Shown here one piece after another: positions 8,487 to 17,285 of a DNA stretch of 64,000 nucleotides. Location: contig NZ_LQMT02000020.1 of the NCBI RefSeq assembly GCF_001620365.2, forward strand, positions 48,956 through 112,955, in the 5' to 3' direction. Positions within the stretch are counted from its first letter, which is position 1, and each line of letters begins with the position of its first letter. Source of the DNA: Amycolatopsis keratiniphila subsp. keratiniphila. Its GTDB lineage: Bacteria > Actinomycetota > Actinomycetes > Mycobacteriales > Pseudonocardiaceae. The position numbers were made by a program, and so were the translations under genes. A model generated the notes under the pieces. That model was not told the DNA's origin and did not search any database. It saw nothing but the letters and a program-made list of their open reading frames with translations.

Positions 8487-9544
8487 CCGTGTCCACTCCG
8501 ACGAAGAACGGCCCCGAGATCCAGACCACAGTGGACGGTGGCTTCGGCAAGCGCTCGATCGGGCAGCGGCTGATCGGGGCCAACACGTTCTGGATCGCGC
8601 TGGTGCTGCTGGCGCTGATCATCGTGTTCACCGCGATCGCGCCCGCCGAGTTCGCGACGCTGTTCACCTTCCAGACGCTGCTCATCGAGACGTCGGTGCT
8701 GCTGGTGCTCTCGGTCGGCATGACGTTCGTGATCATCACGTCCGGGATCGACCTCTCGGTCGGTTCGGTGCTGATCTTCGCGGGCATGGTGGCGGGCAAG
8801 ACGATGGAGGCGCTGAGCCCGGACGGCGACGCGACCAAGGCCGGGTGGGGAGTCATCACCGCCGGGCTCGTGGCGGCCGTCGTCGCGGGCACGATCTGGG
8901 GGCTGATCAACGGTTTCCTGATCGCGGTGGCGAACATCCCGCCGCTGATCGTCACGCTCGGCACGATGGGTGCCGCGCTCGGCGCCGCGTACCTGCTGAA
9001 CAACGGGTCCGACGTGCGCAGCGTGCCGACCGAGCTCAACAAGACGCTCGGCTACGGGACGTCGTTCGGCGGCGTGCCGAACCTGGTGCTGGTGGCCGTG
9101 GTCATCACGCTGATCGGCGCCTGGCTGTTGCACACCACCAAATTCGGCCGCTACACCTACGCCGTCGGCTCCAACGCCGAGGGCGCGCGCCGGGCGGGCA
9201 TCGGGGTGACCGCGCATCTGCTGAAGGTGTACACGCTCACCGGTTTCCTCGCCGGTGTCGCCGGTTTCCTCTCGCTGGCGTACTACGCGTCGACGACGAT
9301 TTCGGCGCACACCACCGACAACCTCAACGCCATCGCCGCCACGGTGATGGGCGGGACGAGTCTCTTCGGCGGTGTCGGTTCGGTGCTGGGCACGGTGATC
9401 GGCGTGTTCATCCCGGCCGTGCTGAAGAAGGGCTTCAACATCACGCAGGTCCAGGACTTCTGGCAGATGATCGCGGTCGGCGCGGTGCTGATCGCCGCGG
9501 TCTGGTTCGACCAGCGGCGCCGCCGTCGCCGCAATTCTCGCTGA
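8483..9544 (+). CDS. Sugar ABC transporter permease (CUT2/RbsC-like)
   Basis: A 353-aa integral membrane protein whose GTG start is supported by AGAGGAGG 4-11 bases upstream and overlaps the ATPase stop. Eight or more hydrophobic segments are visible. The branched-chain/ribose permease signatures SVGMTFVIITSGIDLSVGS, NIPPLIVTLGTMGAALG, YAVGSNAEGARRAGI and GGTSLFGGVGSVLGTVIGV are present. It forms the membrane channel for the monosaccharide (probably mannose, from context) imported by this operon. Confidence 0.9.
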   Translation: MTVSTPTKNGPEIQTTVDGGFGKRSIGQRLIGANTFWIALVLLALIIVFTAIAPAEFATLFTFQTLLIETSVLLVLSVGMTFVIITSGIDLSVGSVLIFAGMVAGKTMEALSPDGDATKAGWGVITAGLVAAVVAGTIWGLINGFLIAVANIPPLIVTLGTMGAALGAAYLLNNGSDVRSVPTELNKTLGYGTSFGGVPNLVLVAVVITLIGAWLLHTTKFGRYTYAVGSNAEGARRAGIGVTAHLLKVYTLTGFLAGVAGFLSLAYYASTTISAHTTDNLNAIAATVMGGTSLFGGVGSVLGTVIGVFIPAVLKKGFNITQVQDFWQMIAVGAVLIAAVWFDQRRRRRRNSR

Positions 9545-9573
9545 TCCCTACGCACAAAGAGGTGCTATCCCCC

Positions 9574-10563
9574 ATGAAGAAGACCCTGCTCTTGACCGGT
9601 GCCGCCCTGTCCGCGGCTCTCCTGCTGACCGCCTGCGGCGGCGGGACCGTCGGCGAAGCGCCGTCGGGCGACTCCGGTGCCAAGACGAACAACAAGAAGC
9701 TGTCGCTCATCCCGGGCGTGCAGGCCGAGCCGTTCTACATCTCGATGCAGTGCGGCGCCGAGGCCGAGGCCAAGAAGGCGGGCTACGAGCTCACCACGCA
9801 GGCGCCGCAGAAGTTCGACGCGGCCATGCAGACCCAGCTCGTCAACGCGCTGGGCTCCAACCCGCCCGCCGCGCTGCTCATCGCGCCGACCGACGCCCAG
9901 GCGATGCTCGCGCCGATCCAGCAGGTCAAGAACCGCGGCTCGAAGATCATCGAGGTCGACACCGCGCTGAAGGACACCAGCGTCGCGGAGTCGTCCATTT
10001 CGTCGGACAACGCCGAGGGCGGCAAGCTCGCCGCGAAGACCATGGCGGAACTGGCCGCGGGCAAGGCCGGCTCGGTGCTGGTGCTCGACACCATCGCCGG
10101 CACCTCGACCACGAACACCCGCGCGAAGGGTTTCGAGGACGAGCTGAAGAACTACCCGAACCTGAAGTCGGCGGGGGTGCAGTTCACCCAGAACGAGCCC
10201 GACCAGGCCGCGTCCAAGGTGACCGCCGCGCTGGCGTCCACCCCGGACCTGATCGGCATCTTCGCGACCAACCTCAACACCGGTGAGGGCGCCGCGACCG
10301 GCCTGCGGAACGCGGGCAAGATCGGCGCGGTCAACCTGATCGGCTTCGACGCCTCGCCGTCGGAGATCGAGGGCCTGAAGAAGGGCGAGTACCAGGGCCT
10401 CATCGCGCAGGACCCGGCCGCCATCGGGCAGCAGGGTGTGCAGCAGGCCATCGCGGCGCTGGAGGGCAAGCCGGTGACGCGGAACCTGACCGCTTCGCTG
10501 CACTCGATCACCAAGGCGAACATGGACGCGAACGCGCAGTACTTCTACAAGCAGAGCTGCTGA
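9574..10563 (+). CDS. Sugar ABC transporter substrate-binding lipoprotein
   Basis: A 329-aa protein with a lipoprotein signal (MKKTLLLTGAALSAALLLTAC, lipobox LLTAC) followed by a low-complexity linker and a type I periplasmic-binding fold (LLIAPTDAQAMLAPIQQVKNRG, IIEVDTALKD, SISSDNAEGGKLAA, IFATNLNTGEGAATGLRNAG, VNLIGFDASPSEI). AAAGAGG precedes the ATG. It is the last gene of the lacI-manA-ABC operon and is followed by two strong palindromes. It should bind the sugar at the cell surface; mannose is suggested by manA and GH92, not shown. Confidence 0.9.
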   Translation: MKKTLLLTGAALSAALLLTACGGGTVGEAPSGDSGAKTNNKKLSLIPGVQAEPFYISMQCGAEAEAKKAGYELTTQAPQKFDAAMQTQLVNALGSNPPAALLIAPTDAQAMLAPIQQVKNRGSKIIEVDTALKDTSVAESSISSDNAEGGKLAAKTMAELAAGKAGSVLVLDTIAGTSTTNTRAKGFEDELKNYPNLKSAGVQFTQNEPDQAASKVTAALASTPDLIGIFATNLNTGEGAATGLRNAGKIGAVNLIGFDASPSEIEGLKKGEYQGLIAQDPAAIGQQGVQQAIAALEGKPVTRNLTASLHSITKANMDANAQYFYKQSC

Positions 10564-10580
10564 CGCGCTTTGGTGCTGCT

Positions 10581-10627
10581 ATGAACGGTCCGTTCCTTGC
10601 AAATTTTGCAAGGAACGGACCGTTCAT
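10581..10627. terminator. Perfect palindrome with 23-bp arms
   Basis: The arms are perfect complements around a 1-nt centre, 18 bp after the binding-protein stop. The right arm and flank recur at the window start. Likely terminator of the sugar operon and a member of the dispersed palindrome set. Confidence 0.7.
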
Positions 10628-10679
10628 GGCGTTCGGGACCGGCTCACTCCCGCGGCTCGACCAGCTCCCCCGAGTGAGG

Positions 10680-10744
10680 CCGGATGTCATGAAAGGGTCG
10701 TTCAGGACGAAAAACGTCCTGAACGACCCTTTCATGACATCCGG
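10680..10744. terminator. Perfect inverted repeat with 30-bp arms and an AAAAA loop
   Basis: Arms 10680-10709 and 10715-10744 are perfectly complementary. Together with the preceding palindrome it fills the space between the rightward sugar operon and the leftward gene ending at 10752. Its inner part GTTCAGGACG resembles the hairpin at 39224-39270 (GTCAGGACG with loop AAAAC). Confidence 0.7.
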
Positions 10745-10751
10745 AGCGCGC

Positions 10752-11231
10752 TCACTCGGCGAACTCGACCACCCCAGCGGGCGCGAAGCGCGTAAGAGCC
10801 GCGTACAGCCGAGCGCCCCCACCAAGGTGCCCCAGCGCGTACACGTACTCACCGTCCTCAAGCAGCACTTCGGGCCCCGACCCGGTCCAGTCGAGCCGGT
10901 AGTGCCACCAATGCATCCACCGCCCCACCCGCCGCTTCTCCTGGTACACCCGCACCCGCGTCACCTCGGTCCACCGGACCTCGAACACCCCCGGCACCGA
11001 GAACCCCACGGGGGAAATCACCAGCGAACTCGCCGAGCGCCGCAGTGCGATCAGGATCAACCCCGCGAACGCCACGCTGAGCAGGCTGAACACCACTCCG
11101 GAAACCGAGCCGGAGAACAACGCCAGTACGACGGCCACCAAGCCCCCGGCGCCGAAGACCACGAAACCGACCATCGCGAACCGCCGCATCACGACGTCCA
11201 AGCGCATCATCACGGCATCACCGGGGACCAT
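10752..11231 (-). CDS. Membrane protein with PH-like C-terminal domain, unknown function
   Basis: A 159-aa protein with two adjacent transmembrane helices (about residues 18-65: MVGFVVFGAGGLVAVVLALF and VVFSLLSVAFAGLILIAL) and a C-terminal region of short beta strands with many Trp (TEVTRVRVYQEKRRVGRWMHWWHYRLDW). The two-helix plus PH-like layout is common in actinobacterial bPH proteins, but the family cannot be confirmed. Several closely spaced start codons exist and no Shine-Dalgarno stands out. Monocistronic and divergent from the histidine kinase. Confidence 0.65.
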   Translation of the reverse strand: MVPGDAVMMRLDVVMRRFAMVGFVVFGAGGLVAVVLALFSGSVSGVVFSLLSVAFAGLILIALRRSASSLVISPVGFSVPGVFEVRWTEVTRVRVYQEKRRVGRWMHWWHYRLDWTGSGPEVLLEDGEYVYALGHLGGGARLYAALTRFAPAGVVEFAE

Positions 11232-11302
11232 GCCCGGAGCGTAACCGGCGAAACCACTCAGCGACGTTAGGATCTAGGCCCCGACGTCGCGGAGGAGGCC
11301 GG

Positions 11303-12349
11303 ATGACCACCCGTCTGCCCTGGCGTCCCGCCGCGAGCGCGGATCCGGTGCCGGTGCTCGCCGCCGCCCAGCGCGTCTCCGACGATCTCATGGACGGCCT
11401 CGCCGGGCCCCGCGCCCGCCACGCGGCACACGGACTCCGGCGGCTGTTCGGCGTTCCCGGCCTCGGGCTGACCGACCTCTCCGGCTCGCTGCTTTGGTCG
11501 GGGAGACCGGCAGCCGACGACGTTGTGATCGCAGCGCTCGACGAAGTCCTCCACTCCGAGACACCGGTGTCCGAGCCCGGACTGCTGGCGCTGCCCCTGC
11601 ACGTCCACGACGAACTGGCCGGCGTCCTCCTGGTCACCGAAACCACGAACGCCGTCGCCCGCCAGGCCGCCGAGCTGGTCGTCCACGCGCTCGAACGCGG
11701 CAGGCTGGAGGCCTCCGCCGAACAGGCCGCGGAGGCGGAGCTGCGGGCACTGCGGGCCGAGATCTCGCCGCATTTCGTCTACAACGCGCTCACCGTGATT
11801 TCCTCGCTGGTCCGCTCCGACCCGGACCGCGCCCGCGACTTGATGCTCGATTTCGCCGAGTACACGCGCTACAGCCTCGCCAGGCACGGCGAGTACACGA
11901 TGGTCGCCGAGGAGTTCCGCGCCATCGAGACGTATTTGGCGTTGCAGCGTGCCGTTCTCGGCGAAAGGCTGCGGGTGCAGGTGCGCGTCGCGCCGGAGGT
12001 GCTGGCCGTCGCGGTGCCGTACCTCGTGCTGGAACCGTTGGTGGAGAACGCGATCCGGCACGGGATCGAGCCACGCGCCGAGGCGGGGTTCATCCAGGTT
12101 CAGGGAATGGCGGAAGGGAACGACTGCGTGATCAGCGTCGAAGACGACGGTGTCGGCATGGACCCCGCCCGCGCGGCGGCGATCCTTGCCGGGCGTGGCG
12201 ACGACGGCGGCGTCGGACTGGCCAATGTGGACAGGCGGCTGCGCAGCGTCTACGGGCCCTGGTACGGGCTGACGGTGGAGACCGAGACCGGCGCGGGCAC
12301 CAGGGTCGTGGTGCGGGTGCCCCGTTTCCAGCCGGGGGTGCTGCCGTGA
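11303..12349 (+). CDS. LytS-type sensor histidine kinase
   Basis: A 348-aa kinase with no transmembrane helix: a GAF-like N-terminal region (about 1-130), a helix, then the His_kinase domain with LRAEISPHFVYNAL (phospho-acceptor His) and an ATPase domain with LVLEPLVENAIRHGI, DDGVGM and GVGLANVDRRL. GGAGGAGG precedes the start. It overlaps the LytTR regulator by GTGA, giving a classic LytS/LytTR pair. The downstream SSS transporters suggest the signal is a carboxylate, as with the pyruvate-sensing BtsSR and YpdAB systems of E. coli; this is an inference. Confidence 0.9.
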   Translation: MTTRLPWRPAASADPVPVLAAAQRVSDDLMDGLAGPRARHAAHGLRRLFGVPGLGLTDLSGSLLWSGRPAADDVVIAALDEVLHSETPVSEPGLLALPLHVHDELAGVLLVTETTNAVARQAAELVVHALERGRLEASAEQAAEAELRALRAEISPHFVYNALTVISSLVRSDPDRARDLMLDFAEYTRYSLARHGEYTMVAEEFRAIETYLALQRAVLGERLRVQVRVAPEVLAVAVPYLVLEPLVENAIRHGIEPRAEAGFIQVQGMAEGNDCVISVEDDGVGMDPARAAAILAGRGDDGGVGLANVDRRLRSVYGPWYGLTVETETGAGTRVVVRVPRFQPGVLP

Positions 12350-13116
12350 CGAACGGGCTGCGGGTGCTGGCGGTCGACGACGTCCCGCCCGCCCTCGACG
12401 AGCTGTGCAGCCTGCTGCGCGAGGCTCCGGAAGTCGCCGAGGTGGTCGCCGCCGGTGACGCGGTCAACGCGCTCAAGCTGTTGCAGGGCAGTCATTTCGA
12501 CGCCGTTTTCCTCGACATCTCCATGCCCGGTCTTGACGGGCTCGAGCTCGCGTCCCTGCTGGCGCGGCTCAACGAACCGCCGGTGATCGTGTTCGTCACC
12601 GCGCACGACGGGCACGCCGTTGCCGCGTACGGTATCGGCGCGGTCGACTACCTGCTCAAACCGGTCCGCGCGGAACGGCTGTCCGCCGCACTGTCCAAAG
12701 TGGTCCGGATGGCGGGCAACCAGCCCGACGAGCCGAAACCCGCGCCGGACGCGATGTCCGCGCTGCCGGTGGAATCCGGCGGGCGCACCCGGTACGTCCG
12801 GCGCGACGACGTCCAGTTCGTCGAGGCACACGGCGACTACGTCCGGCTGCACACGAAGTCCGGCGTCCACGTCACGCGGATGCCGATCTCCCGGCTCGAA
12901 GAGTATTGGGAGGGAACGGGATTCACGCGTGTCCACCGGGGGTTCCTGCTCGCCGTGGACGCGGTGCTCGAACTGCGCAGCGACACCACCGGCGGGCTGC
13001 TGGCGCATACGGAGGCAGGTGACGTGCCGGTGAGCCGCCGCCACGCGCGCGACCTTCGGGACCGGCTGCTCGCCGCCGCGCAACGCGGCGAACTCGGCCG
13101 GGGCGGCCGCCCGTGA
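12346..13116 (+). CDS. LytTR-family response regulator
   Basis: A 256-aa protein: receiver domain (about 1-120, acidic pocket VDDVPPA, phospho-acceptor Asp in AVFLDISMPG, VTAHDGHAVAAY, Lys in YLLKPV) and a C-terminal LytTR DNA-binding domain (about 140-245: RTRYVRRDDVQFVEAHGDYVRLHT, FTRVHRGFLLAVDAV). It overlaps its kinase and the following small gene by 4 bp each. Two tandem boxes matching the published LytTR recognition pattern lie at 15147-15168, upstream of the second symporter operon. Confidence 0.9.
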   Translation: MTNGLRVLAVDDVPPALDELCSLLREAPEVAEVVAAGDAVNALKLLQGSHFDAVFLDISMPGLDGLELASLLARLNEPPVIVFVTAHDGHAVAAYGIGAVDYLLKPVRAERLSAALSKVVRMAGNQPDEPKPAPDAMSALPVESGGRTRYVRRDDVQFVEAHGDYVRLHTKSGVHVTRMPISRLEEYWEGTGFTRVHRGFLLAVDAVLELRSDTTGGLLAHTEAGDVPVSRRHARDLRDRLLAAAQRGELGRGGRP

Positions 13117-13460
13117 GCCGCGTCAAACGGGTCGCCGTCACCAGCCCGCAGACCCGGCTCGCACGGTCGAGGCCACGGGAACGCGGCCGCTGGCGCGTCC
13201 CCCGGCTTGCCGCGGGCGACGCCGAACGCGCGGACGCGCTGTACCGCGCCCAGCGCCGTCGCGGGCTCCCCGCGTTGGCCGGGATGTTCGGGCTGGTCTT
13301 CGGGCTCCCGCTGGTGTTCGGGCTGTTCCCCGGGCTGGATTCGGTGCGGCTGCTGGGTATCCCGCTGTCCTGGCTGATGATCGCGATCCTCCCGTATCCG
13401 GCCATGGCCTTGCTGTCGTGGTGGCAACTGCGCCGGGCGGAAAAGATCGAGGACGACTAG
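13113..13460 (+). CDS. Small two-helix membrane protein, partner of the SSS symporter
   Basis: 115 aa starting at GTG overlapping the regulator stop. A basic N-terminus (about 50 residues) precedes two hydrophobic helices (MFGLVFGLPLVFGLFPGL and WLMIAILPYPAMALLSW). In size, topology and position it parallels the DUF485 protein at 15261 that precedes the second symporter, so it is probably a divergent accessory subunit of the transporter that follows. Its stop overlaps the symporter GTG (TAGTG). No recognisable domain. Confidence 0.65.
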   Translation: MSRVKRVAVTSPQTRLARSRPRERGRWRVPRLAAGDAERADALYRAQRRRGLPALAGMFGLVFGLPLVFGLFPGLDSVRLLGIPLSWLMIAILPYPAMALLSWWQLRRAEKIEDD

Positions 13461-15193
13461 TGGTCACGGCGCTCTCGGTGGCCCCGGTCGTGCTGGTCAC
13501 CCTGCTGATCGGGTTGCGCGGGGTCGCGGCCATGCGCACGACGTCGGATTTCCTCGTCGCCTCGCGCCGGATCTCGCCTCTGGTCAACTCCGCCGCGGTC
13601 TCCGGCGAGTACCTGTCCGCGGCGTCGTTCCTCGGTGTGGCCGGGCTGGTGGTGAAGGACGGAATCGGCGCGCTCTGGTATCCGGTCGGCTTCACCGCCG
13701 GGTACATCGCGATGCTGGTGCTCGTCGCCGCGCCGATGCGGCGTTCCGGCGCGCTCACCGTCCCGGACTTCGCCGAAGCGCGGCTCGCCTCCCCCGCCCT
13801 GCGCCGCATCGCCGCCGTCGTCGTACTCGTGATCGGAACCCTTTACCTGGTACCGCAGTTCCGCACCGCGGGGCTCGTGCTGACCGCCGTCGGCGGGACG
13901 CCGTACTGGGTCGGCGTCGTCATCGCGGGCACCGCCGTCAGCGCGACGTTGGCGCTCGGCGGGATGCGCGCGGCGACCTACGTCCAGGCCTTCCAGTTCG
14001 TGCTGAAACTGCTGTTGTTCATCGTCCCCGCGATCTGGCTGGTCTCCCAGGTGTCCCCGGAGCAGCGGTCGGCTTCGGTGCATCCGGTGGAATTCACCCA
14101 CTTCGCCCGGGACACGCAGCTTTCCTTCGAGATCGACGTGACGCTCACTCTGCGCGAGCCGACCACCCTGCTCACTCCGGAAAAGCACGTCGTACCACCG
14201 GGTGAGCTGGTGGCCAGGAGCGGCGAGACCCTGGAATTCGCCGAGGGGACCCCGGTCCCCGCCGTCCGGGGCGGAGCCCCGCTGGGCGGGCCGGACTGGC
14301 AACGGCCGCTGCTCGACCTCGGCGACCAGGGCTATCCGCTGCTCGGCACGTGGGCGATCCTGATCGCCACCATGCTCGGCACCATGGGCCTGCCGCATGT
14401 CCTGATGCGCTTCCACACCAGCCCGGACGGCCGCGCCGCCCGCCGGACCGCGGCGATCACCGTCGCCCTGCTCGGCGTCTTCTACCTGTTCCCAGGGGTT
14501 TACGGCGTCTTCGGTCGCGTGCTGGTGCCCGAACTGTACGTCTCCGGAGCGACGGACACGGTCGTCGTCGCGTTGCCGGCGCAGATCGACGACGGCTGGG
14601 CGGGGTCGCTGTTCACCGGGCTGCTGACGGCGGGCGCGTTCGCCGCGTTCCTGGCGACGTCGCTCGGGCTGCTGCTGGTGATCTCCGGCGCGGTCGCGCA
14701 CGACCTCGCGCCCGGCGGCCTGCGGAGGCTGCGGTGGTCGGTGCTCGGGGCGGCGGCGGTGATGGTCCTGCTCGCGCTGCCGTCGGCCAGATTGGACGCG
14801 GGCGTCCTCGTCACCTGGGGTTTCACCGTGGCCGCATCCACTTTCTGCCCGTTGCTGGTGCTCGGCATCTGGTGGAACCGGCTCACCGCCGCGGGCGCGA
14901 TCAGCGGTGTCCTCGCCGGGCTCGTCGCGTCTTCGGGCTCGATCCTGGTTGCTCTTTTCGTACCCAGCCTGAGCGGTCTGCCCGCGATCCTGGTGTCGCA
15001 GCCCGCTCCCTGGTCGGTTCCGCTGGCATTCGGAGTAATGATCGTGGTTTCCTGGCGGGGCAGGCCTCCCGCCTGGTCCACGGCCGCCATGCTGCGGCTG
15101 CATTTGGACGATCGCACAGCCGAAACCCCCTCGTCGTGGTCGGACCACCGTTCGTCGACCGTTCGTCGTCTCGGCAGGCGTTTGAACCGCTGA
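13460..15193 (+). CDS. Sodium:solute symporter (SSS family), probable carboxylate transporter
   Basis: A 577-aa polytopic protein with SSS core signatures: TSDFLVASRRISPLVNSAAVSGEYLSAASFLGVAGL, GTMGLPHVLMRFHTSPDG and AASTFCPLLVLGIWWNRLTAAGA. It is close in layout to ActP/MctC acetate and monocarboxylate symporters. It carries an extra hydrophilic insertion of about 80 residues (near residues 195-275) that the second symporter lacks. Part of the lytS-lytTR-small protein operon, by coupling of every junction. The GTG start is chosen for the TAGTG overlap. Substrate unknown. Confidence 0.85.
   Translation: MVTALSVAPVVLVTLLIGLRGVAAMRTTSDFLVASRRISPLVNSAAVSGEYLSAASFLGVAGLVVKDGIGALWYPVGFTAGYIAMLVLVAAPMRRSGALTVPDFAEARLASPALRRIAAVVVLVIGTLYLVPQFRTAGLVLTAVGGTPYWVGVVIAGTAVSATLALGGMRAATYVQAFQFVLKLLLFIVPAIWLVSQVSPEQRSASVHPVEFTHFARDTQLSFEIDVTLTLREPTTLLTPEKHVVPPGELVARSGETLEFAEGTPVPAVRGGAPLGGPDWQRPLLDLGDQGYPLLGTWAILIATMLGTMGLPHVLMRFHTSPDGRAARRTAAITVALLGVFYLFPGVYGVFGRVLVPELYVSGATDTVVVALPAQIDDGWAGSLFTGLLTAGAFAAFLATSLGLLLVISGAVAHDLAPGGLRRLRWSVLGAAAVMVLLALPSARLDAGVLVTWGFTVAASTFCPLLVLGIWWNRLTAAGAISGVLAGLVASSGSILVALFVPSLSGLPAILVSQPAPWSVPLAFGVMIVVSWRGRPPAWSTAAMLRLHLDDRTAETPSSWSDHRSSTVRRLGRRLNR
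15147..15168. promoter_or_regulatory. Tandem LytTR-type boxes
   Basis: Two exact copies of an 11-bp unit containing ACCGTTCGT sit head to tail in the 3' end of the first symporter gene, 93-114 bp before the DUF485 start. ACCGTTCGT matches the published LytTR box pattern (T/A)(A/C)(C/A)GTTN(A/G)(T/G) at every position. The 11-bp period is one helical turn, whereas characterised sites usually sit two turns apart. Confidence 0.45.
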
Positions 15194-15260
15194 AGGTTCC
15201 GGTCTCCTTGACCTCTCCTTAACGTGTCGCGGAACACATTCGCGGTGCGAGGAGAGCACG

Positions 15261-15602
15261 ATGAGTACCGAAACGAACGCTCCCAGTCCGCCGGAAACGG
15301 ACTGGGACAAAGCCCATGACAGCGCGGAGTTCAAGGAACTTCGGGCTCGGTTGCGCCGGTTCGTCTTCCCCGTCTCGGCGTTGTTCCTTCTCTGGTACCT
15401 GCTCTACGTGCTGCTCGCCGACTACGCGCACGGGTTCATGAGCACGAAGCTGGTCGGCAACATCAACGTCGGCCTCGTCTTCGGGCTGCTGCAGTTCGTT
15501 TCGACGTTCGTGATCACGGGGCTCTACGTCCGCTACGCGAACAAGAAACTCGACCCCATCGCGGAGAAGATCCGCACGGACATCGAGAGTGAGGCCAAAT
15601 GA
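15261..15602 (+). CDS. DUF485-domain membrane protein, symporter accessory subunit
   Basis: A 113-aa protein with the DUF485 pattern: AEFKELRARLRRFVFPVSALFLLWYLLYVLLADYA, then GNINVGLVFGLLQFVSTFVITGLYVRYANKKLDP. Such two-helix proteins are encoded immediately before ActP-type symporters (as YjcH before ActP in E. coli). GAGGAGAG precedes the ATG. It overlaps the symporter by ATGA. Confidence 0.9.
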   Translation: MSTETNAPSPPETDWDKAHDSAEFKELRARLRRFVFPVSALFLLWYLLYVLLADYAHGFMSTKLVGNINVGLVFGLLQFVSTFVITGLYVRYANKKLDPIAEKIRTDIESEAK

Positions 15603-17227
15603 CCCTCGCCGCCGGAGTCGAGGGCAGCAGCCCCGTACTCAACATCACCATCTTCGGCCTGTTCGTGGTGGTCACCCTGTTCGTCGTGTTCCGGGCGAGC
15701 CGCAACACGAAGACCGCTTCGGACTACTACGCCGCCGGCCGCGCGTTCACCGGTCCGCAGAACGGCGTCGCCATCGCGGGCGACTACCTGTCCGCCGCGT
15801 CCTTCCTCGGGATCGCGGGCGCGATCGCCGTCTACGGCTACGACGGTTTCCTTTACTCCATCGGCTTCCTGGTCGCGTGGCTGGTCGCCCTGCTGCTGGT
15901 CGCGGAACTGCTGCGCAACACCGGCAAGTTCACCATGGGCGACGTGCTGGCGTTCCGCATGAAGCAGCGCCCGGTGCGGGCCGCGGCGGCGACGTCCACC
16001 CTGGCCGTCTCGTTCTTCTACCTGCTCGCGCAGATGGCGGGTGCCGGTGGCCTCGTCGCGTTGCTGCTCGGGATCGAGAGCAAGGCCGGGCAGGCCGCGA
16101 TCATCGTGATCGTCGGCATCATCATGATCGCCTACGTGCTCATCGGCGGGATGAAGGGCACCACCTGGGTCCAGATCATCAAGGCGGCGCTGCTCATCGT
16201 CGGCGCGCTGGCGATGACGCTGTGGGTGCTGGGCATGTACGGCTTCAACCTTTCCGCGCTGCTGCAGGGCGCCGTGGACAAGGCGGGCAAGGCCGGTGAG
16301 GCGCTGCTCGGGCCGGGCAACCAGTACGGCAAGACCGGCACGACGAAGCTCGACTTCCTGTCGCTGGGCATCGCGCTGGTGCTCGGTACCGCGGGCCTGC
16401 CCCACGTCCTGATGCGCTTCTACACCGTGCCGACCGCGAAGGAAGCCCGTCGTTCCGTGGTGTGGGCGATCGCCTTGATCGGCGTCTTCTACCTCTTCAC
16501 CCTGGTGCTCGGCTACGGCGCCGGTGCGCTGGTCGGCGCAGACAAGATCAAGGCCGCGCCCGGTGGCGTGAACTCGGCGGCCCCGCTGCTGGCGCTGGAA
16601 CTCGGCGGCCCGATCCTGCTCGGCCTGATCGCGGCGATCGCCTTCGCGACGATCCTCGCCGTGGTCGCGGGACTGACGATCACCGCGTCGGCGTCGTTCG
16701 CGCACGACGTCTACGCCAACGTGATCAAGAAGGGCAAGGCGAGCCCGGCCTCGGAGGTGAAGGTCGCCCGGATCACCGCGCTGGTGATCGGCGCGGTCGC
16801 GATCCTCGGCGGCATCCTCGCCAACGGGCAGAACATCGCGTTCCTGGTGGCGCTGGCCTTCGCGGTCGCGGCGTCGGCGAACCTGCCGACCATCCTGTAC
16901 TCGCTGTTCTGGAAGCGGTTCAACACCCAAGGCGCGCTGTGGAGCATTTACGGCGGTCTCGCGGTCTGCATCGTGCTGATCGTGTTCTCGCCCGCGGTCT
17001 CGGGGAAGCCTGTCGACCCGAAGACCGGCAAGAGCGCGTCGATGATCCAGGGTGTCGACTTCCACTGGTTCCCGCTGGACAACCCGGGCATCGTCTCGAT
17101 CCCGGTCGCGTTCTTCCTCGGCTGGCTCGGCACCGTGCTGTCCAAGGACCACAACCAGAAGAAGTACGCCGAGATGGAGGTCCGGTCGCTCACCGGAGCG
17201 GGCGCCGAGAAGGCGGTCGCCCACTGA
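15599..17227 (+). CDS. Cation/acetate-type symporter (ActP-like)
   Basis: A 542-aa SSS transporter with about 13 hydrophobic helices. Signatures: SDYYAAGRAFTGPQNGVAIAGDYLSAASFLG, GMKGTTWVQIIKAALLI, GTAGLPHVLMRFYTVPTAKEARRSV and ASANLPTILYSLFWKRFNTQGA. Length and layout match acetate/monocarboxylate permeases. It is coupled to the DUF485 gene and terminated by a strong hairpin. Probably under the LytTR regulator encoded upstream. Acetate or pyruvate uptake is inferred from the family. Confidence 0.9.
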   Translation: MTLAAGVEGSSPVLNITIFGLFVVVTLFVVFRASRNTKTASDYYAAGRAFTGPQNGVAIAGDYLSAASFLGIAGAIAVYGYDGFLYSIGFLVAWLVALLLVAELLRNTGKFTMGDVLAFRMKQRPVRAAAATSTLAVSFFYLLAQMAGAGGLVALLLGIESKAGQAAIIVIVGIIMIAYVLIGGMKGTTWVQIIKAALLIVGALAMTLWVLGMYGFNLSALLQGAVDKAGKAGEALLGPGNQYGKTGTTKLDFLSLGIALVLGTAGLPHVLMRFYTVPTAKEARRSVVWAIALIGVFYLFTLVLGYGAGALVGADKIKAAPGGVNSAAPLLALELGGPILLGLIAAIAFATILAVVAGLTITASASFAHDVYANVIKKGKASPASEVKVARITALVIGAVAILGGILANGQNIAFLVALAFAVAASANLPTILYSLFWKRFNTQGALWSIYGGLAVCIVLIVFSPAVSGKPVDPKTGKSASMIQGVDFHWFPLDNPGIVSIPVAFFLGWLGTVLSKDHNQKKYAEMEVRSLTGAGAEKAVAH

Positions 17228-17230
17228 TCG

Positions 17231-17278
17231 CCGGGACGGTGCGGCCGGCATCCAACGCCCCCGGCCGCACCGTCCCGG
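17231..17278. terminator. Bidirectional terminator with 18-bp perfect arms
   Basis: Arms 17231-17248 and 17261-17278 are perfectly complementary around a 12-nt loop, between convergent genes ending at 17227 and 17286. Confidence 0.8.
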
Positions 17279-17285
17279 TTCCCAT

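Noticed and set aside
13457..15334. 625-codon minus-strand frame opposite the first SSS symporter
   Set aside because: Composition is Arg/Gln/Gly/His repeats with no domain; the plus strand has a complete transporter with canonical motifs.
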